The notes beneath the pieces were generated by a model, which saw nothing but the letters and a program-made list of their open reading frames with translations, had not been told where the DNA came from and made no database searches. A DNA stretch of 64,000 bases from Brucella intermedia LMG 3301 (GTDB taxonomy: Bacteria > Pseudomonadota > Alphaproteobacteria > Rhizobiales > Rhizobiaceae). Below are positions 50,849-60,032 of the stretch, piece after piece. Numbering within the stretch: position 1 is the first letter of the stretch; each line of letters opens with the position of its first letter. The stretch spans positions 1,302,001 to 1,366,000 of the forward strand of contig NZ_ACQA01000001.1 in the NCBI RefSeq assembly GCF_000182645.1. The letters are read 5' to 3'. A program made the position numbers and the translations under genes.

Positions 50849-51313
50849 ATGACCGACACGATCGACAGCCGCCTTAAAAATCTGGGTATATCCATCCCTG
50901 AAGCCGCCGCACCCGCCGCAAACTATGTTCCTTTTGCCCAAAGCGGCTCTTTGCTGCTCACTTCTGGCCAGCTTCCCCTCGAAGGCGGCAAGCTGGTGCA
51001 CACTGGCCAGATCGGAGACGAGCTGACAGTTGCGCACGGACAAGCGGCGGCACGCGCCTGTGCTGTCAACATTCTTGCCCAGGCAAAGGCGGCACTGGGC
51101 GACCTCGGCCGCATCAAGCGAATTGTAAAAATTACGGCTTTCGTAGCTTCAACGCCCGACTTTGTGGAGCAGCATTTGGTTGCCAATGGCGCATCCGATC
51201 TCCTCGTCGCAGTCCTCGGCGACGCTGGCAAACATGCCCGCTCCGCAGTCGGCGTTGCCAGCCTGCCGCTCAACGCACCTGTCGAAATAGAAGCAATCAT
51301 CGAGGTTGCGTGA
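50849..51313 (+). CDS. RidA family protein
   Basis: A 154-residue YjgF/YER057c/RidA protein of the larger subgroup (LGISIPEAAAPAANYVPFAQSGSLLLTSGQLP). The C-terminal LPLNAPVEIEAIIEV is normal, with the arginine equivalent in HARSAVGVASL. RidA hydrolyses reactive enamines; this subgroup lacks assured activity. AAGGA precedes ATG 50849. The next gene, GDPD, begins two bases after its stop. Confidence 0.9.
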   Translation: MTDTIDSRLKNLGISIPEAAAPAANYVPFAQSGSLLLTSGQLPLEGGKLVHTGQIGDELTVAHGQAAARACAVNILAQAKAALGDLGRIKRIVKITAFVASTPDFVEQHLVANGASDLLVAVLGDAGKHARSAVGVASLPLNAPVEIEAIIEVA

Positions 51314-51314
51314 C

Positions 51315-52040
51315 ATGACGTCCATTGACTGGATCAAGAAGCGCCCCGTCGCTCATCGTGGATTGCACGATCTTAACAAGGAACGCTGGGAAAACACCCT
51401 CTCGGCGTTTGAGGCGGCAGCCAAAGCAGGATTCGCCATTGAATGCGATGTTCATCTCACCCGTGATGGCGGCGTGATCGTCTTTCATGATGACGAGCTG
51501 AAGCGTCTCGCCGGTCGCGAAGGCTACATCAGCGATTTGACGCTTGCCGAAGCGACCGCGCTCAAGGTCGGCGGCACCGCCGATCATGTGCCGACGCTTC
51601 GTCAGATGCTGGATCTGGTCGATGGCCGTGTTCCTCTTGTCATCGAATTGAAGGGCATAGAAGGTAAGGATGACGGTCTGGTGGCCGCCGTTGCCAAAGA
51701 ACTGGCGTCTTATAAGGGCGAAGCGGCGATCATGTCTTTCGATCACCACCTGATCCGCCGCTTTGCAGCAGATGCGCCGGGAATCCCGGGAGGGCTTACC
51801 GCCGAAGGTACCCGCACGGAAGATTTTGAAAGACATTTCTCCATGCTGGCGCATGGCATTTCCTTCGTATCCTATAACGTGCATCATCTGCCCAACCCGT
51901 TCGTCACTTTCGTTCAGAAGAAGTTGCACATGCCGGTGATCAGTTGGACAGTTCGAGATCGCGAAATGCAGAAGCATAGCGATCTCAATGTCGATCAGAT
52001 CACGTTCGAAGGTTTTGATCCACGCGCCCTGTTAGCTTGA
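51315..52040 (+). CDS. Glycerophosphodiester phosphodiesterase
   Basis: A 241-residue GDPD-family TIM barrel. His14-Arg15 (VAHRGLHD), Glu43/Asp45 (IECDVHLTRDGG) and His58 (VFHDD) are the catalytic and metal residues, all present. It hydrolyses glycerophosphodiesters or related lipids; no signal peptide, so cytoplasmic. ATG 51315 has GAGG upstream; a TTG at 51306 is possible. Translated next to RidA and followed by a GNAT-like gene. Confidence 0.93.
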   Translation: MTSIDWIKKRPVAHRGLHDLNKERWENTLSAFEAAAKAGFAIECDVHLTRDGGVIVFHDDELKRLAGREGYISDLTLAEATALKVGGTADHVPTLRQMLDLVDGRVPLVIELKGIEGKDDGLVAAVAKELASYKGEAAIMSFDHHLIRRFAADAPGIPGGLTAEGTRTEDFERHFSMLAHGISFVSYNVHHLPNPFVTFVQKKLHMPVISWTVRDREMQKHSDLNVDQITFEGFDPRALLA

Positions 52041-52091
52041 CGACAACACGCCGAGCGCCGCAACATGCGCGATAACGGCAAAGGAATAGCG

Positions 52092-53279
52092 GTGAACGAC
52101 GAAGACCCGCGGAATGAGCAAAGCTTCGTTCTCCGTGTCGTTGAGAATATCAGCGAATTCACGAAGGACGAATGGAGCAGTCTTGTCGGGGCTTCCCGAC
52201 AGGACGCGAACTACAATCCCTTCATTACCCGTAACTTCCTGTTGGCTCTGGAAGAGTCGGGCTCGGTTTCCCGAAAGGCGGGCTGGCTTCCGAAGCATTT
52301 GCGCCTTGAAGACGATCGGGGCAGTCTCATCGGAGTGGTGCCAAATTATCTCAAAGGACATAGCCAGGGCGAATATGTCTTCGACCACGGCTGGGCGGAT
52401 GCTTTTGAGCGCGCCGGAGGCCGATATTACCCCAAATTTCAGGCAGCAGTGCCCTTCACTCCAGCTACCGGCCCGCGCCTTATCAATCACGTCGCTTATG
52501 AAAGCGAAACGGTTCGACTGGCGCTGGCTGGCGGATTGCGGGAACTGGCGGACCAGACCGGTGTTTCATCGGCGCATGTTACATTTGCACTGCCCGATGA
52601 GATCATCGCACTGGAGCGCGCAGGCTTTCTCCATCGCACTGATCAGCAGTTTCACTTTAAAAACAACAACTTTAAAAGCTATGATGACTTTCTGAGCGAA
52701 CTTGTATCCCGGAAACGCAAAGCGTTAAAAAAAGAACGCCGCGAGGCTTTGTCGGACGGCATAGAAATCGACTGGCTGACCGGCAGCGACCTCACGGAAG
52801 CCGTCTGGGATGATTTCTTTGCGTTTTATATCGATACGGGCAGCCGCAAATGGGGTCGGCCCTATCTGAACAGACAGTTCTTTTCGCTGATCGGCGAAAG
52901 TATGGCCGAGGACATTCTGCTCATCATGGCAAAACGCAACGGGCATTATATCGCCGGTGCAATCAATTTCATCGGGGGTGACACGCTCTTCGGCCGGCAC
53001 TGGGGCTGCATTGAAGATCATCCCTACCTGCATTTTGAGGTTTGCTATCATCAGGCAATCGATTTTGCCATCGATCGAAAACTGAGTGTCGTGGAGGCAG
53101 GCGCACAAGGCGAGCATAAAATCGCGCGCGGTTATGTGCCGGTCACGACCCATTCGGCGCATTATATTGTCCATGAAGGTTTTCGGAATGCAGTGCGTGA
53201 TTATCTTGAGCATGAGCGCCGCGAAGTCGAGCAAATCCAGAGCGCTTTGCATGAACACTCCCCATTCAGGGACGCATGA
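52092..53279 (+). CDS. GNAT/FemAB-like protein (DUF482 family)
   Basis: A protein of about 395 residues. It has NPFITRNFLLALEESGSVSRKAGW, VPNYLKGHSQGEYVFDHGWADAFE, the FHWKNN-like QFHFKNNNFKSYDDFL and RRKALKKERREAL, then CYHQAIDFAIDRKLSVVEAGAQGEHKIARGY, motifs of COG3146 (DUF482), acyl-CoA N-acyltransferase fold with FemAB resemblance. Function is unknown. GTG 52092 has AAAGGAA at good spacing; ATG 52065 would add nine residues but has no such site. Downstream of GDPD by 51 bases. Confidence 0.85.
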   Translation: MNDEDPRNEQSFVLRVVENISEFTKDEWSSLVGASRQDANYNPFITRNFLLALEESGSVSRKAGWLPKHLRLEDDRGSLIGVVPNYLKGHSQGEYVFDHGWADAFERAGGRYYPKFQAAVPFTPATGPRLINHVAYESETVRLALAGGLRELADQTGVSSAHVTFALPDEIIALERAGFLHRTDQQFHFKNNNFKSYDDFLSELVSRKRKALKKERREALSDGIEIDWLTGSDLTEAVWDDFFAFYIDTGSRKWGRPYLNRQFFSLIGESMAEDILLIMAKRNGHYIAGAINFIGGDTLFGRHWGCIEDHPYLHFEVCYHQAIDFAIDRKLSVVEAGAQGEHKIARGYVPVTTHSAHYIVHEGFRNAVRDYLEHERREVEQIQSALHEHSPFRDA

Positions 53280-53351
53280 ACCGATCCACCTTGCCTAACA
53301 GGAATAGATGCGGTCTGATCCATTCAAACATTCCGCATTGGAGAGAATCGC

Positions 53352-53774
53352 ATGCCCGCTACCTACGACGACAATAATATCTTCGCCAAGATTCTGCGCG
53401 GTGAAATTCCATCCACCCGTGTTTATGAAACCGACGATGTCGTTGCCTTCATGGATGTGATGCCGCAAGGCACGGGCCACACGCTGGTCGTGCCAAAGGC
53501 ACCTTCCCGCAACCTGCTCGATGCCAAGCCGGAAACCCTCGCGAACGTTATTCAGGTTGTGCAAAAAATCGCACAGGCCGTAAAAACGGCTTTCAACGCC
53601 GATGGGGTAACGGTCATGCAATTCAACGAACCTGCATCCGGCCAGACCGTCTATCACCTGCACTTCCATGTGATCCCGCGTTTTGAAGGCGTCGCGCTCA
53701 AGCCCCATACGGGGCAGATGGAAGACGCCGCAGTTCTTTCAGCAAACGCTGAAAAAATCCGCGCAGCAATTTGA
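53352..53774 (+). CDS. HIT family protein
   Basis: A 140-residue histidine-triad nucleotide hydrolase. DDNNIFAKILRGEIPST and the triad YHLHFHVIPRF with His102, His104 and His106 are intact, typical of Hint-type AMP-lysine or AMP-amidase enzymes. A GGAGAGAATCGC sequence precedes the ATG. Convergent with azlD, 14 bases apart. Confidence 0.93.
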   Translation: MPATYDDNNIFAKILRGEIPSTRVYETDDVVAFMDVMPQGTGHTLVVPKAPSRNLLDAKPETLANVIQVVQKIAQAVKTAFNADGVTVMQFNEPASGQTVYHLHFHVIPRFEGVALKPHTGQMEDAAVLSANAEKIRAAI

Positions 53775-53788
53775 TATGACTCAAACTT

Positions 53789-54136
53789 TCAAAGTGTAAG
53801 CAGACCGATCACCAGCAGGATTTCCGCGACCAGAACACCGACCAGCAATCGTTTGCCGGTCATGATGAAAGCGGCAAATCCTGCCACGGCGGAACCAGCG
53901 CGCAGCCACAGCGGCGAGTTGGCCAATTCTCCATTGGGATAGAGAATAAGCTGCGCAATAACGCCTGCAACCAGCGCGGTTGCGATGCATCGTACGAGAA
54001 CAAGCGCCTCGGAATCCTCTCGTACCCGCCCGCCAACCAGCACTCCCATCACGCGGAACAAATAGGTTGGCAGCGCTCCTGCCAGCAGGATAAACACGAA
54101 CGGCCACCACCAGGTTGAAAAACTGTCCCAGTTCAT
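53789..54136 (-). CDS. azlD: AzlD-family branched-chain amino acid transport protein
   Basis: A 115-residue hydrophobic protein with three to four spans (WWWPFVFILLAGALPTYLFRVMGVLVGG and the later spans GSAVAGFAAFIMTGKRLLVG). The AzlD fold pairs with AzlC in a branched-chain amino-acid or azaleucine exporter. The ATG overlaps the azlC stop by four bases, so both are co-translated. Confidence 0.88.
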   Translation of the reverse strand: MNWDSFSTWWWPFVFILLAGALPTYLFRVMGVLVGGRVREDSEALVLVRCIATALVAGVIAQLILYPNGELANSPLWLRAGSAVAGFAAFIMTGKRLLVGVLVAEILLVIGLLTL

Positions 54137-54894
54137 TCACCCGCTCCTGCTGGGATTTGACGCATCCTATGAAAGCCGAACGCTATCAGCCCGCCGAGAA
54201 TACCCGTGATCAGCAGATCGTATCCCGGGGCCAGATGATGGAATATGGGAAACAGAGCGATCCCGCAAACCATCGCAACCTGCCCTGCTCGCTCCCTGGC
54301 TGAACGCCAGAGCGATGTCAGAAAATACATCGGCGTCAGCATGAAAAGTGCCGCAAAAACGATTGGTGGAAAAGACGTCGATAACGAATAGACGATTGCG
54401 ACGATGATCGCATTGGTTCCCACCAGCACCATTCCGATTCCCGCAAAATAACTGGTTCGCATATCACGCGGTATCTTGCGCAACTCTTCCATGGCCATGA
54501 CCCACGCGGTGACAGCCACGAAATGACACAAGGCCGCGAGCGTCAGTTTCCGGGTCTTCGGACCCTGCAGTTCGGGAAGCAATGCAACTACCATCGGCAT
54601 CAAACGCACCGACGACAGCCCAACGGCGAGAGCTGCGGCAGGCAAAGCCACGCCGGCGCTGATCGCGCCGATCAGAACGACCTTGGCCGGAAGAGCCCAG
54701 ATGGTCAGGGTCATGAAAACCGCCTGGACAACTGTAATTCCGCTTTCGATGGCCAGCCCGGCAAAACCGATGAATGAACTCATCAGCAATAGAGCCGGAA
54801 TGCTGCAAATGCGCATACAACCGCGCAGAAACCATCGTATGTGGCGTTGATCTTCTGGATTATGTTCAGGAGGACTGAGATGAATCGGTGGCAT
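54133..54894 (-). CDS. azlC: AzlC-family branched-chain amino acid permease
   Basis: A 253-residue protein with about seven spans. SSFIGFAGLAIESGITVVQAVFMTLTIWALPAKVVLIG and SSVRLMPMVVALLPELQGP are characteristic of AzlC. With AzlD it exports branched-chain amino acids; the substrate is inferred. The N-terminal 25 residues are hydrophilic and the exact start is uncertain. Confidence 0.88.
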   Translation of the reverse strand: MPPIHLSPPEHNPEDQRHIRWFLRGCMRICSIPALLLMSSFIGFAGLAIESGITVVQAVFMTLTIWALPAKVVLIGAISAGVALPAAALAVGLSSVRLMPMVVALLPELQGPKTRKLTLAALCHFVAVTAWVMAMEELRKIPRDMRTSYFAGIGMVLVGTNAIIVAIVYSLSTSFPPIVFAALFMLTPMYFLTSLWRSARERAGQVAMVCGIALFPIFHHLAPGYDLLITGILGGLIAFGFHRMRQIPAGAGE

Positions 54895-54992
54895 GGAGCC
54901 ACGTTAGAGCAAGGACCAAGCAAGTTGCACCCGGTTTCTTCCGCCCGAATAGGAAAACCTCAGTTTTCGTCCATGCTCGTCACGGATTCAAG

Positions 54993-55018
54993 AAAAACGG
55001 CCCCCGGAGGGGCCGTTT
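54993..55018 (-). terminator. Rho-independent terminator of clpA
   Basis: A perfect 10-bp inverted repeat AAACGGCCCC (54995-55004), loop CGGA, GGGGCCGTTT (55009-55018); on the minus strand it ends in TTTTTC. It begins a few bases after the clpA stop at 55028. Confidence 0.9.
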
Positions 55019-55027
55019 CTATCCCGA

Positions 55028-57502
55028 CTATTTCTTGCGCGGCACCTTCGGCACCGAGGACTTGGTCGCCGAAGACTTCGAGGACGTTTTGGGTGCCGGG
55101 TCGTCCTTGCCCGCCAGCACTTTTTCCTTTTCAGCCTTCTTCGGAGCAGCCTTCTTGCGTTGCAACTGCTTCTTTTCAGCCGGAATGTCCTTTTTCGGAC
55201 TGACCGGCTTGTCGGCGACACTTTCCAACGACAGATCGGTTTTTCCGTCAGGCTTGGTCACCACGTCCACGCGAACCGTGCCGCCGTGCTTGAGTTTTCC
55301 GAACAGCACTTCATCGGCCAATGGCTTCTTGATGTGCTCCTGGATAACCCGGCCCAGCGGACGTGCACCCATGCGCTCGTCGTATCCCTTGTCGGCCAGC
55401 CAGGCGATTGCACCTTCGGTCAGTTCGAAAGTCACACCGCGTTCAGCAAGCTGTGCTTCAAGCTGAAGCACAAACTTCTGCACTACCTGATGGATGACCG
55501 GAACCGGCAGCGGGCCGAACGGAATGATCGCATCCAGTCGGTTACGGAATTCCGGCGTAAACAGACGGTTGATCGCTTCCATGTCATCGCCTTCGCGACG
55601 TGTGGAACCAAAACCGATTGCTGCCTTGGCCATATCCGACGCACCAGCATTGGTGGTCATGATCAGGATCACATTGCGGAAGTCGATCTTCTTGCCGTTA
55701 TGATCGGTCAGCGAGCCATGATCCATTACCTGCAACAGGATGTTGAACAGGTCGGGATGCGCCTTCTCGATTTCATCGAGCAGCAGCACGCAATGCGGAT
55801 GCTGATCGACCCCATCTGTCAGAAGACCGCCCTGATCGAATCCGACATAGCCGGGAGGGGCACCAATAAGCCGCGAGACGGTATGGCGCTCCATATATTC
55901 CGACATATCGAAACGCAGCAGTTCGACACCGAGCGAACTTGCCAGTTGCTTGGCGACTTCCGTCTTGCCGACGCCAGTAGGGCCGGAGAACAGATAAGAG
56001 CCGATTGGCTTGTCCGGTTCACGCAGTCCTGCACGGGCGAGCTTGATTGAGGCCGACAGAGCTTCGATTGCCAGATCCTGACCGTAGACGACGCGCTTCA
56101 GCTCGGCATCCAGATGTGACAGAACTTGTTCGTCATCCTTCGACACCGATTTCGGCGGGATACGGGCCATCGTTGCGATTGTCGCTTCGATTTCCTTTAC
56201 GCCGATGGTCTTTTTGCGCTTGTTCTCAGGCAAGAGCATCTGGCTGGCGCCCGTTTCGTCAATCACGTCGATTGCCTTGTCAGGCAGCTTGCGATCCGAA
56301 ATATAACGCGCAGACAATTCCACTGCCGTCTTGATGGCATCGACGGTGTATTTGACCTTGTGGAAATCCTCGAAGTAAGGCTTCAGCCCCTTCATGATTT
56401 CAATCGCATCCGGGATCGAAGGCTCGTTGACATCGATCTTTTGGAAACGACGCACTAAGGCGCGATCTTTCTCGAAGAACTGACGATATTCCTTATAGGT
56501 GGTGGATCCGATGCAGCGGATAGCGCCCGACGAAAGCGCAGGCTTCAACAGGTTCGACGCGTCCATTGCGCCCCCTGAGGTAGCGCCAGCGCCGATGACC
56601 GTGTGAATTTCATCGATGAACAGGACCGCACCCGGATACTCCTCGAGTTCCTTGACGACCTGCTTCAGGCGTTCTTCAAAGTCACCACGATAACGGGTGC
56701 CAGCCAGAAGCGTACCCATGTCGAGCGAGAATATCGTCGCGTCGGCCAGCGCCTCGGGCACCTGTCCTTCAACAATCCGCTTGGCGAGACCTTCGGCGAT
56801 GGCGGTTTTGCCGACACCCGGATCGCCCACATAAAGCGGATTATTCTTCGAACGGCGGCAAAGCACCTGAATGGTCCGGCTGATTTCGCTGTCACGTCCG
56901 ATCAGTGGATCGATGCGTCCAGCCTTGGCTTTCTCATTGAGATTGACGCAGTAAGCCGACAGCGCGTCCTGCTTTTTCTTCGCACTTTCTTCCTGCTCGG
57001 TGCTTGTCCGTTCTTCGCTCGGGCTCTCCGCGCCGCGAGGCGGACGGGTTTCGCTGCTCTGCGGACGTTTGGAAATGCCGTGCGAAATATAATTCACGGC
57101 GTCGTAACGGGTCATCTGCTGTTCCTGGAGAAAATAGGCAGCATGGCTTTCCCGTTCCGCAAAGATGGCAACCAGCACGTTCGCGCCAGTCACTTCCTCA
57201 CGGTTCGAGGACTGCACATGGATGACCGCACGCTGGATGACCCTCTGAAACGCGGCAGTGGGTTTGGAATCTTCATCATACCCCGTGACCAGGTTATCAA
57301 GTTCGCGATCAATATAATCGGTAACGATACGCTTGAGATGCTCAAGGTCGACGCTGCAGGCACGCATCACTGCGCCCGCATCCTGATCGTCGATCAAGGC
57401 AAGCAAAAGGTGTTCGAGCGTCGCATATTCGTGATGCCGCTCGTTTGCTATTGTGAGGGCTTGATGCAGGGCCCTTTCAAGGCTTGGGGAGAACGATGGC
57501 AT
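55028..57502 (-). CDS. clpA: ATP-dependent Clp protease ATP-binding subunit ClpA
   Basis: An 824-residue double AAA+ unfoldase. Clp_N domain (1-145), first Walker A GDPGVGKT (about 226-233), second Walker A GPTGVGKTEVAKQLA in the C-terminal module, IGAPPGYVG. It has a Lys/Pro/Ser-rich tail of about 55 residues after the D2-small domain, beyond the usual ClpA length of 758. ClpP is not in this window. clpS lies seven bases upstream. Confidence 0.97.
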   Translation of the reverse strand: MPSFSPSLERALHQALTIANERHHEYATLEHLLLALIDDQDAGAVMRACSVDLEHLKRIVTDYIDRELDNLVTGYDEDSKPTAAFQRVIQRAVIHVQSSNREEVTGANVLVAIFAERESHAAYFLQEQQMTRYDAVNYISHGISKRPQSSETRPPRGAESPSEERTSTEQEESAKKKQDALSAYCVNLNEKAKAGRIDPLIGRDSEISRTIQVLCRRSKNNPLYVGDPGVGKTAIAEGLAKRIVEGQVPEALADATIFSLDMGTLLAGTRYRGDFEERLKQVVKELEEYPGAVLFIDEIHTVIGAGATSGGAMDASNLLKPALSSGAIRCIGSTTYKEYRQFFEKDRALVRRFQKIDVNEPSIPDAIEIMKGLKPYFEDFHKVKYTVDAIKTAVELSARYISDRKLPDKAIDVIDETGASQMLLPENKRKKTIGVKEIEATIATMARIPPKSVSKDDEQVLSHLDAELKRVVYGQDLAIEALSASIKLARAGLREPDKPIGSYLFSGPTGVGKTEVAKQLASSLGVELLRFDMSEYMERHTVSRLIGAPPGYVGFDQGGLLTDGVDQHPHCVLLLDEIEKAHPDLFNILLQVMDHGSLTDHNGKKIDFRNVILIMTTNAGASDMAKAAIGFGSTRREGDDMEAINRLFTPEFRNRLDAIIPFGPLPVPVIHQVVQKFVLQLEAQLAERGVTFELTEGAIAWLADKGYDERMGARPLGRVIQEHIKKPLADEVLFGKLKHGGTVRVDVVTKPDGKTDLSLESVADKPVSPKKDIPAEKKQLQRKKAAPKKAEKEKVLAGKDDPAPKTSSKSSATKSSVPKVPRKK

Positions 57503-57508
57503 ATGACC

Positions 57509-57859
57509 TCACTTTTTCTCCATCACGCATTGCAGCGGATGCTGGTTTTGGCGGGCGAAATCCATGACCTGGCTGACTTTGGTTTCGGCGACTTCGTATG
57601 TAAATACGCCGCACTCGCCGACCCCGTGATTGTGAACATGCAGCATGATGCGCGTGGCATCATCCCGGTTCTTCTGGAAAAACCGCTGCAGGACATGAAC
57701 GACGAACTCCATGGGTGTGTAGTCGTCGTTGAGGAGCAGGACACGATAGAGGCTGGGTTTCTTGGTCTTCGGCTGCGTGCGCGTGACCACAACGGTGCCG
57801 TTTTCCGGACCATTCCCGCCGTCGGTCTTGCTTTGCATGACTATATCGAGATGCCTCAT
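57509..57859 (-). CDS. clpS: ClpA adaptor protein ClpS
   Basis: A 116-residue N-end-rule adaptor. The core is [24 protein letters not shown], with the [20 protein letters not shown] segment and C-terminal [10 protein letters not shown]. The N-degron pocket residues lie in this core. The first 30 or so residues are flexible. ATG 57859 has AGG upstream; ATG 57838 is an alternative. clpS-clpA are co-transcribed. Confidence 0.95.
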   Translation of the reverse strand: MRHLDIVMQSKTDGGNGPENGTVVVTRTQPKTKKPSLYRVLLLNDDYTPMEFVVHVLQRFFQKNRDDATRIMLHVHNHGVGECGVFTYEVAETKVSQVMDFARQNQHPLQCVMEKK

Positions 57860-58547
57860 GAAACCTATTACCCGGATGCCCATCTGCCTGACCCAACTTG
57901 CCCTATTATGTAGGTCGTCATGTGGTGATTTTAAGCCCTTCACTGGCACTTGCAACCGGGACTTATTGCAATAACGCGGCTTGACACAGTTATGTGGTAT
58001 CTCGAATTGAAGGGCGTTCTTTATAAAATAGCGGTCTAAATGCCTGAGTTCTCAAATACAGACCAGGCTAACTGTCCCCCAAAAAACTCCACCCTATAGA
58101 AAGCGGAATACAAATTGTCATTTCGACCTATGGAAAAAAATACTATTTTGCACATATAATGAGAACGATAATAGGTGCATTTTATATAATATTAGAAAGC
58201 AACTTTTTAACGCATACTTATTTCAAGTCGCTGCCCCTCCCCCTCCTATACGATAAGGCAGCAGTAAAAATTAAACTCGCGAAAGCGGTTTTTTTTGTTG
58301 TTATCGCCCCCTTCGCCACGAAAGGGGGATTCCCGTTCAATGACACATCTGCGTGAACGCCAAAAAGGGCCCTATCGATACCCGCTACCGGTCCCGTTGC
58401 CCGCTCCCAAATTTTTCCGAAATTTATGAACAATGCGGTTACCATAAACGGATTGGTAACGCTGATGGCAGTAGGATCACCGAATTAGACGCTGTGTGCC
58501 TTTTGTGCCGCAGTTTAAAAAATCCGGGATACAGGTAGGTCATCATC
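57860..58547. other. AT-rich intergenic region upstream of dacF
   Basis: About 690 bases with no supported gene and visibly lower GC than its surroundings, especially 58100-58300. A 65-codon frame (58159-58356) has no ribosome site and no domain. It contains TATAAT-like boxes (58155, 58185), an imperfect hairpin CCCCCTTCG/CGAAAGGGGG (about 58308-58330), a mini-stem plus T8 (58278-58296) and the palindrome at 58438-58460. It may hold a small RNA or an extended promoter. Confidence 0.45.
58438..58460. promoter_or_regulatory. Inverted repeat GTTACC-N11-GGTAAC
   Basis: A perfect 6-bp inverted repeat with CG/CG flanks (GCGGTTACC ... GGTAACGC), about 90 bases upstream of the dacF start. It has the size of a helix-turn-helix operator. 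No regulator is nearby. The symmetry is seen; the role is inferred. Confidence 0.4.
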
Positions 58548-59957
58548 GTGCGTACCGCATTTAGTAAAGTCGCATATGCCTTGAAAAGAGCGGCACAAGC
58601 CACCCTTCTTCTTGCAGTTGTAACGGGGTGTTCGACAGCTTCGACAACAATACCGGCGATAGCGGCGGGTGACCGATACGCAGCCATCGTAATTGATGCG
58701 AACACCGGCAAGACGCTGTTCGCCTCGAATGCGGATGCACAGCGCTATCCTGCCTCCCTCACCAAGATGATGACCCTCTACATGCTGTTCGAGGCCATGC
58801 AGGCAGGTCGCATGAGCAAGGATACCCGTATCCCCGTTTCCGCTTATGCGGCTGCGCGTCCGCCCACGAAAATCGGTTTCCGTCCGGGACAGAGTATCCG
58901 TGCTGAAGATGCAGCCCTGGCCATGATCACGAAGTCGGCCAATGACGTAGCGACAGCGGTTGGAGAATATCTCGGGGGGTCGGAAGAACGCTTTGCCCAG
59001 ATGATGACCGCAAAGGCGCGTCGTCTCGGCATGCGCAACACGACTTTCCGTAACGCGTCGGGCTTGCCGAACATGGCGCAGCATACAACTGCACGTGACA
59101 TGGCAATCCTCAGCATTGCGCTTCGCCAGCATTTCCCGAATGAATTCTCCTATTTCTCGCGCCGCAGCTTCGTTTTCCGCGGCCAGACCATCAATGGTCA
59201 CAACCGTTTGCTCGGTCGCGTTGAAGGCGTCGACGGCATCAAGACCGGCTATACCAATGCATCCGGCTATAATCTGGCCTCATCGGTCAGTCTCGACGGC
59301 CGTAGGCTCGTGGCAGTCGTGATGGGCGGCAATACCGGCGCAAGCCGTGACGCCCATATGGCGCAGCTCATTCGCAAATATCTTCCTATGGCGACACGTA
59401 GCCGTAACGCTGCTCCGCTCGTAGCTATGCGCAACGATGCTCCGCAGGTCGTCGCCTCGGTCGATCTTCCCAAGGCGAAGCACGCGCCCGTTCCGGTGAC
59501 ACGCGAGGCCGCGGCTGTGGAAGATTTCATCAACAATGAAAGCGGCGAAGGCGACAGCGATCAGCCACAGGTTCTGGCGCTCGCAGCTCCAACGGCTCGC
59601 CCTGCGGCGCTCGCCGCACAGGCTGCGATCCGTCCAACGCCAAAGGCAGCTGTTCCATCAGCGCAGGCTCAGGACGTCGATCCGGTTACAACCGCATCTG
59701 CGCCCGCTGCTGGTGGCTGGGCCATCCAGATCGGCTCCCTGCCGAGCGAAGGCCAGGCACGTGACATGCTGGCCAAGGCGTCTGCCACGGCAGGGGGCAC
59801 CCTGCGCGCAGCGTCTCCCTATACCGAGACGTTCAGTAAGGGCAGCGCAACTTTCTACCGCGCCCGCTTTGTCGGCTTCTCTTCCAAGCAGGCTGCATGG
59901 GACGCATGCGCCTCGCTCAAGAAGAAAAATTTCGGCTGCTATGCGGTCGCGAACTAA
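58548..59957 (+). CDS. dacF: D-alanyl-D-alanine carboxypeptidase with SPOR domain
   Basis: A 469-residue penicillin-binding protein. The exported N-terminus is followed by the active-site motifs SLTK (70-73), SAN (130-132) and KTG (232-234), which define the S11 D,D-carboxypeptidase. A Pro/Ala linker (about 320-390) and a C-terminal SPOR domain (about 395-469, GGWAIQIGSLPSEGQARD) follow; SPOR binds denuded glycan at septa. Start is GTG with AGGT upstream. VTGC at 25-28 fits a lipobox, raising the possibility that it is a lipoprotein. Confidence 0.94.
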   Translation: MRTAFSKVAYALKRAAQATLLLAVVTGCSTASTTIPAIAAGDRYAAIVIDANTGKTLFASNADAQRYPASLTKMMTLYMLFEAMQAGRMSKDTRIPVSAYAAARPPTKIGFRPGQSIRAEDAALAMITKSANDVATAVGEYLGGSEERFAQMMTAKARRLGMRNTTFRNASGLPNMAQHTTARDMAILSIALRQHFPNEFSYFSRRSFVFRGQTINGHNRLLGRVEGVDGIKTGYTNASGYNLASSVSLDGRRLVAVVMGGNTGASRDAHMAQLIRKYLPMATRSRNAAPLVAMRNDAPQVVASVDLPKAKHAPVPVTREAAAVEDFINNESGEGDSDQPQVLALAAPTARPAALAAQAAIRPTPKAAVPSAQAQDVDPVTTASAPAAGGWAIQIGSLPSEGQARDMLAKASATAGGTLRAASPYTETFSKGSATFYRARFVGFSSKQAAWDACASLKKKNFGCYAVAN

Positions 59958-60032
59958 TCGATAGCGAGGAGGAGGCTCGCCTCCTCGTTGCCAGCTTCAA
60001 ACCCGAATTTGTAGTGCGTAGAGGGTTTCGAG

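Noticed and set aside
58159..58356. A 65-codon frame in the AT-rich gap
   Set aside because: No ribosome site, no domain and low-complexity sequence; more likely non-coding.
58375..58412. A short stretch resembling the 3' half of a tRNA-Gly
   Set aside because: Only scattered matches to TACCCGC and CCGTTGCCCGC; no cloverleaf can be folded.
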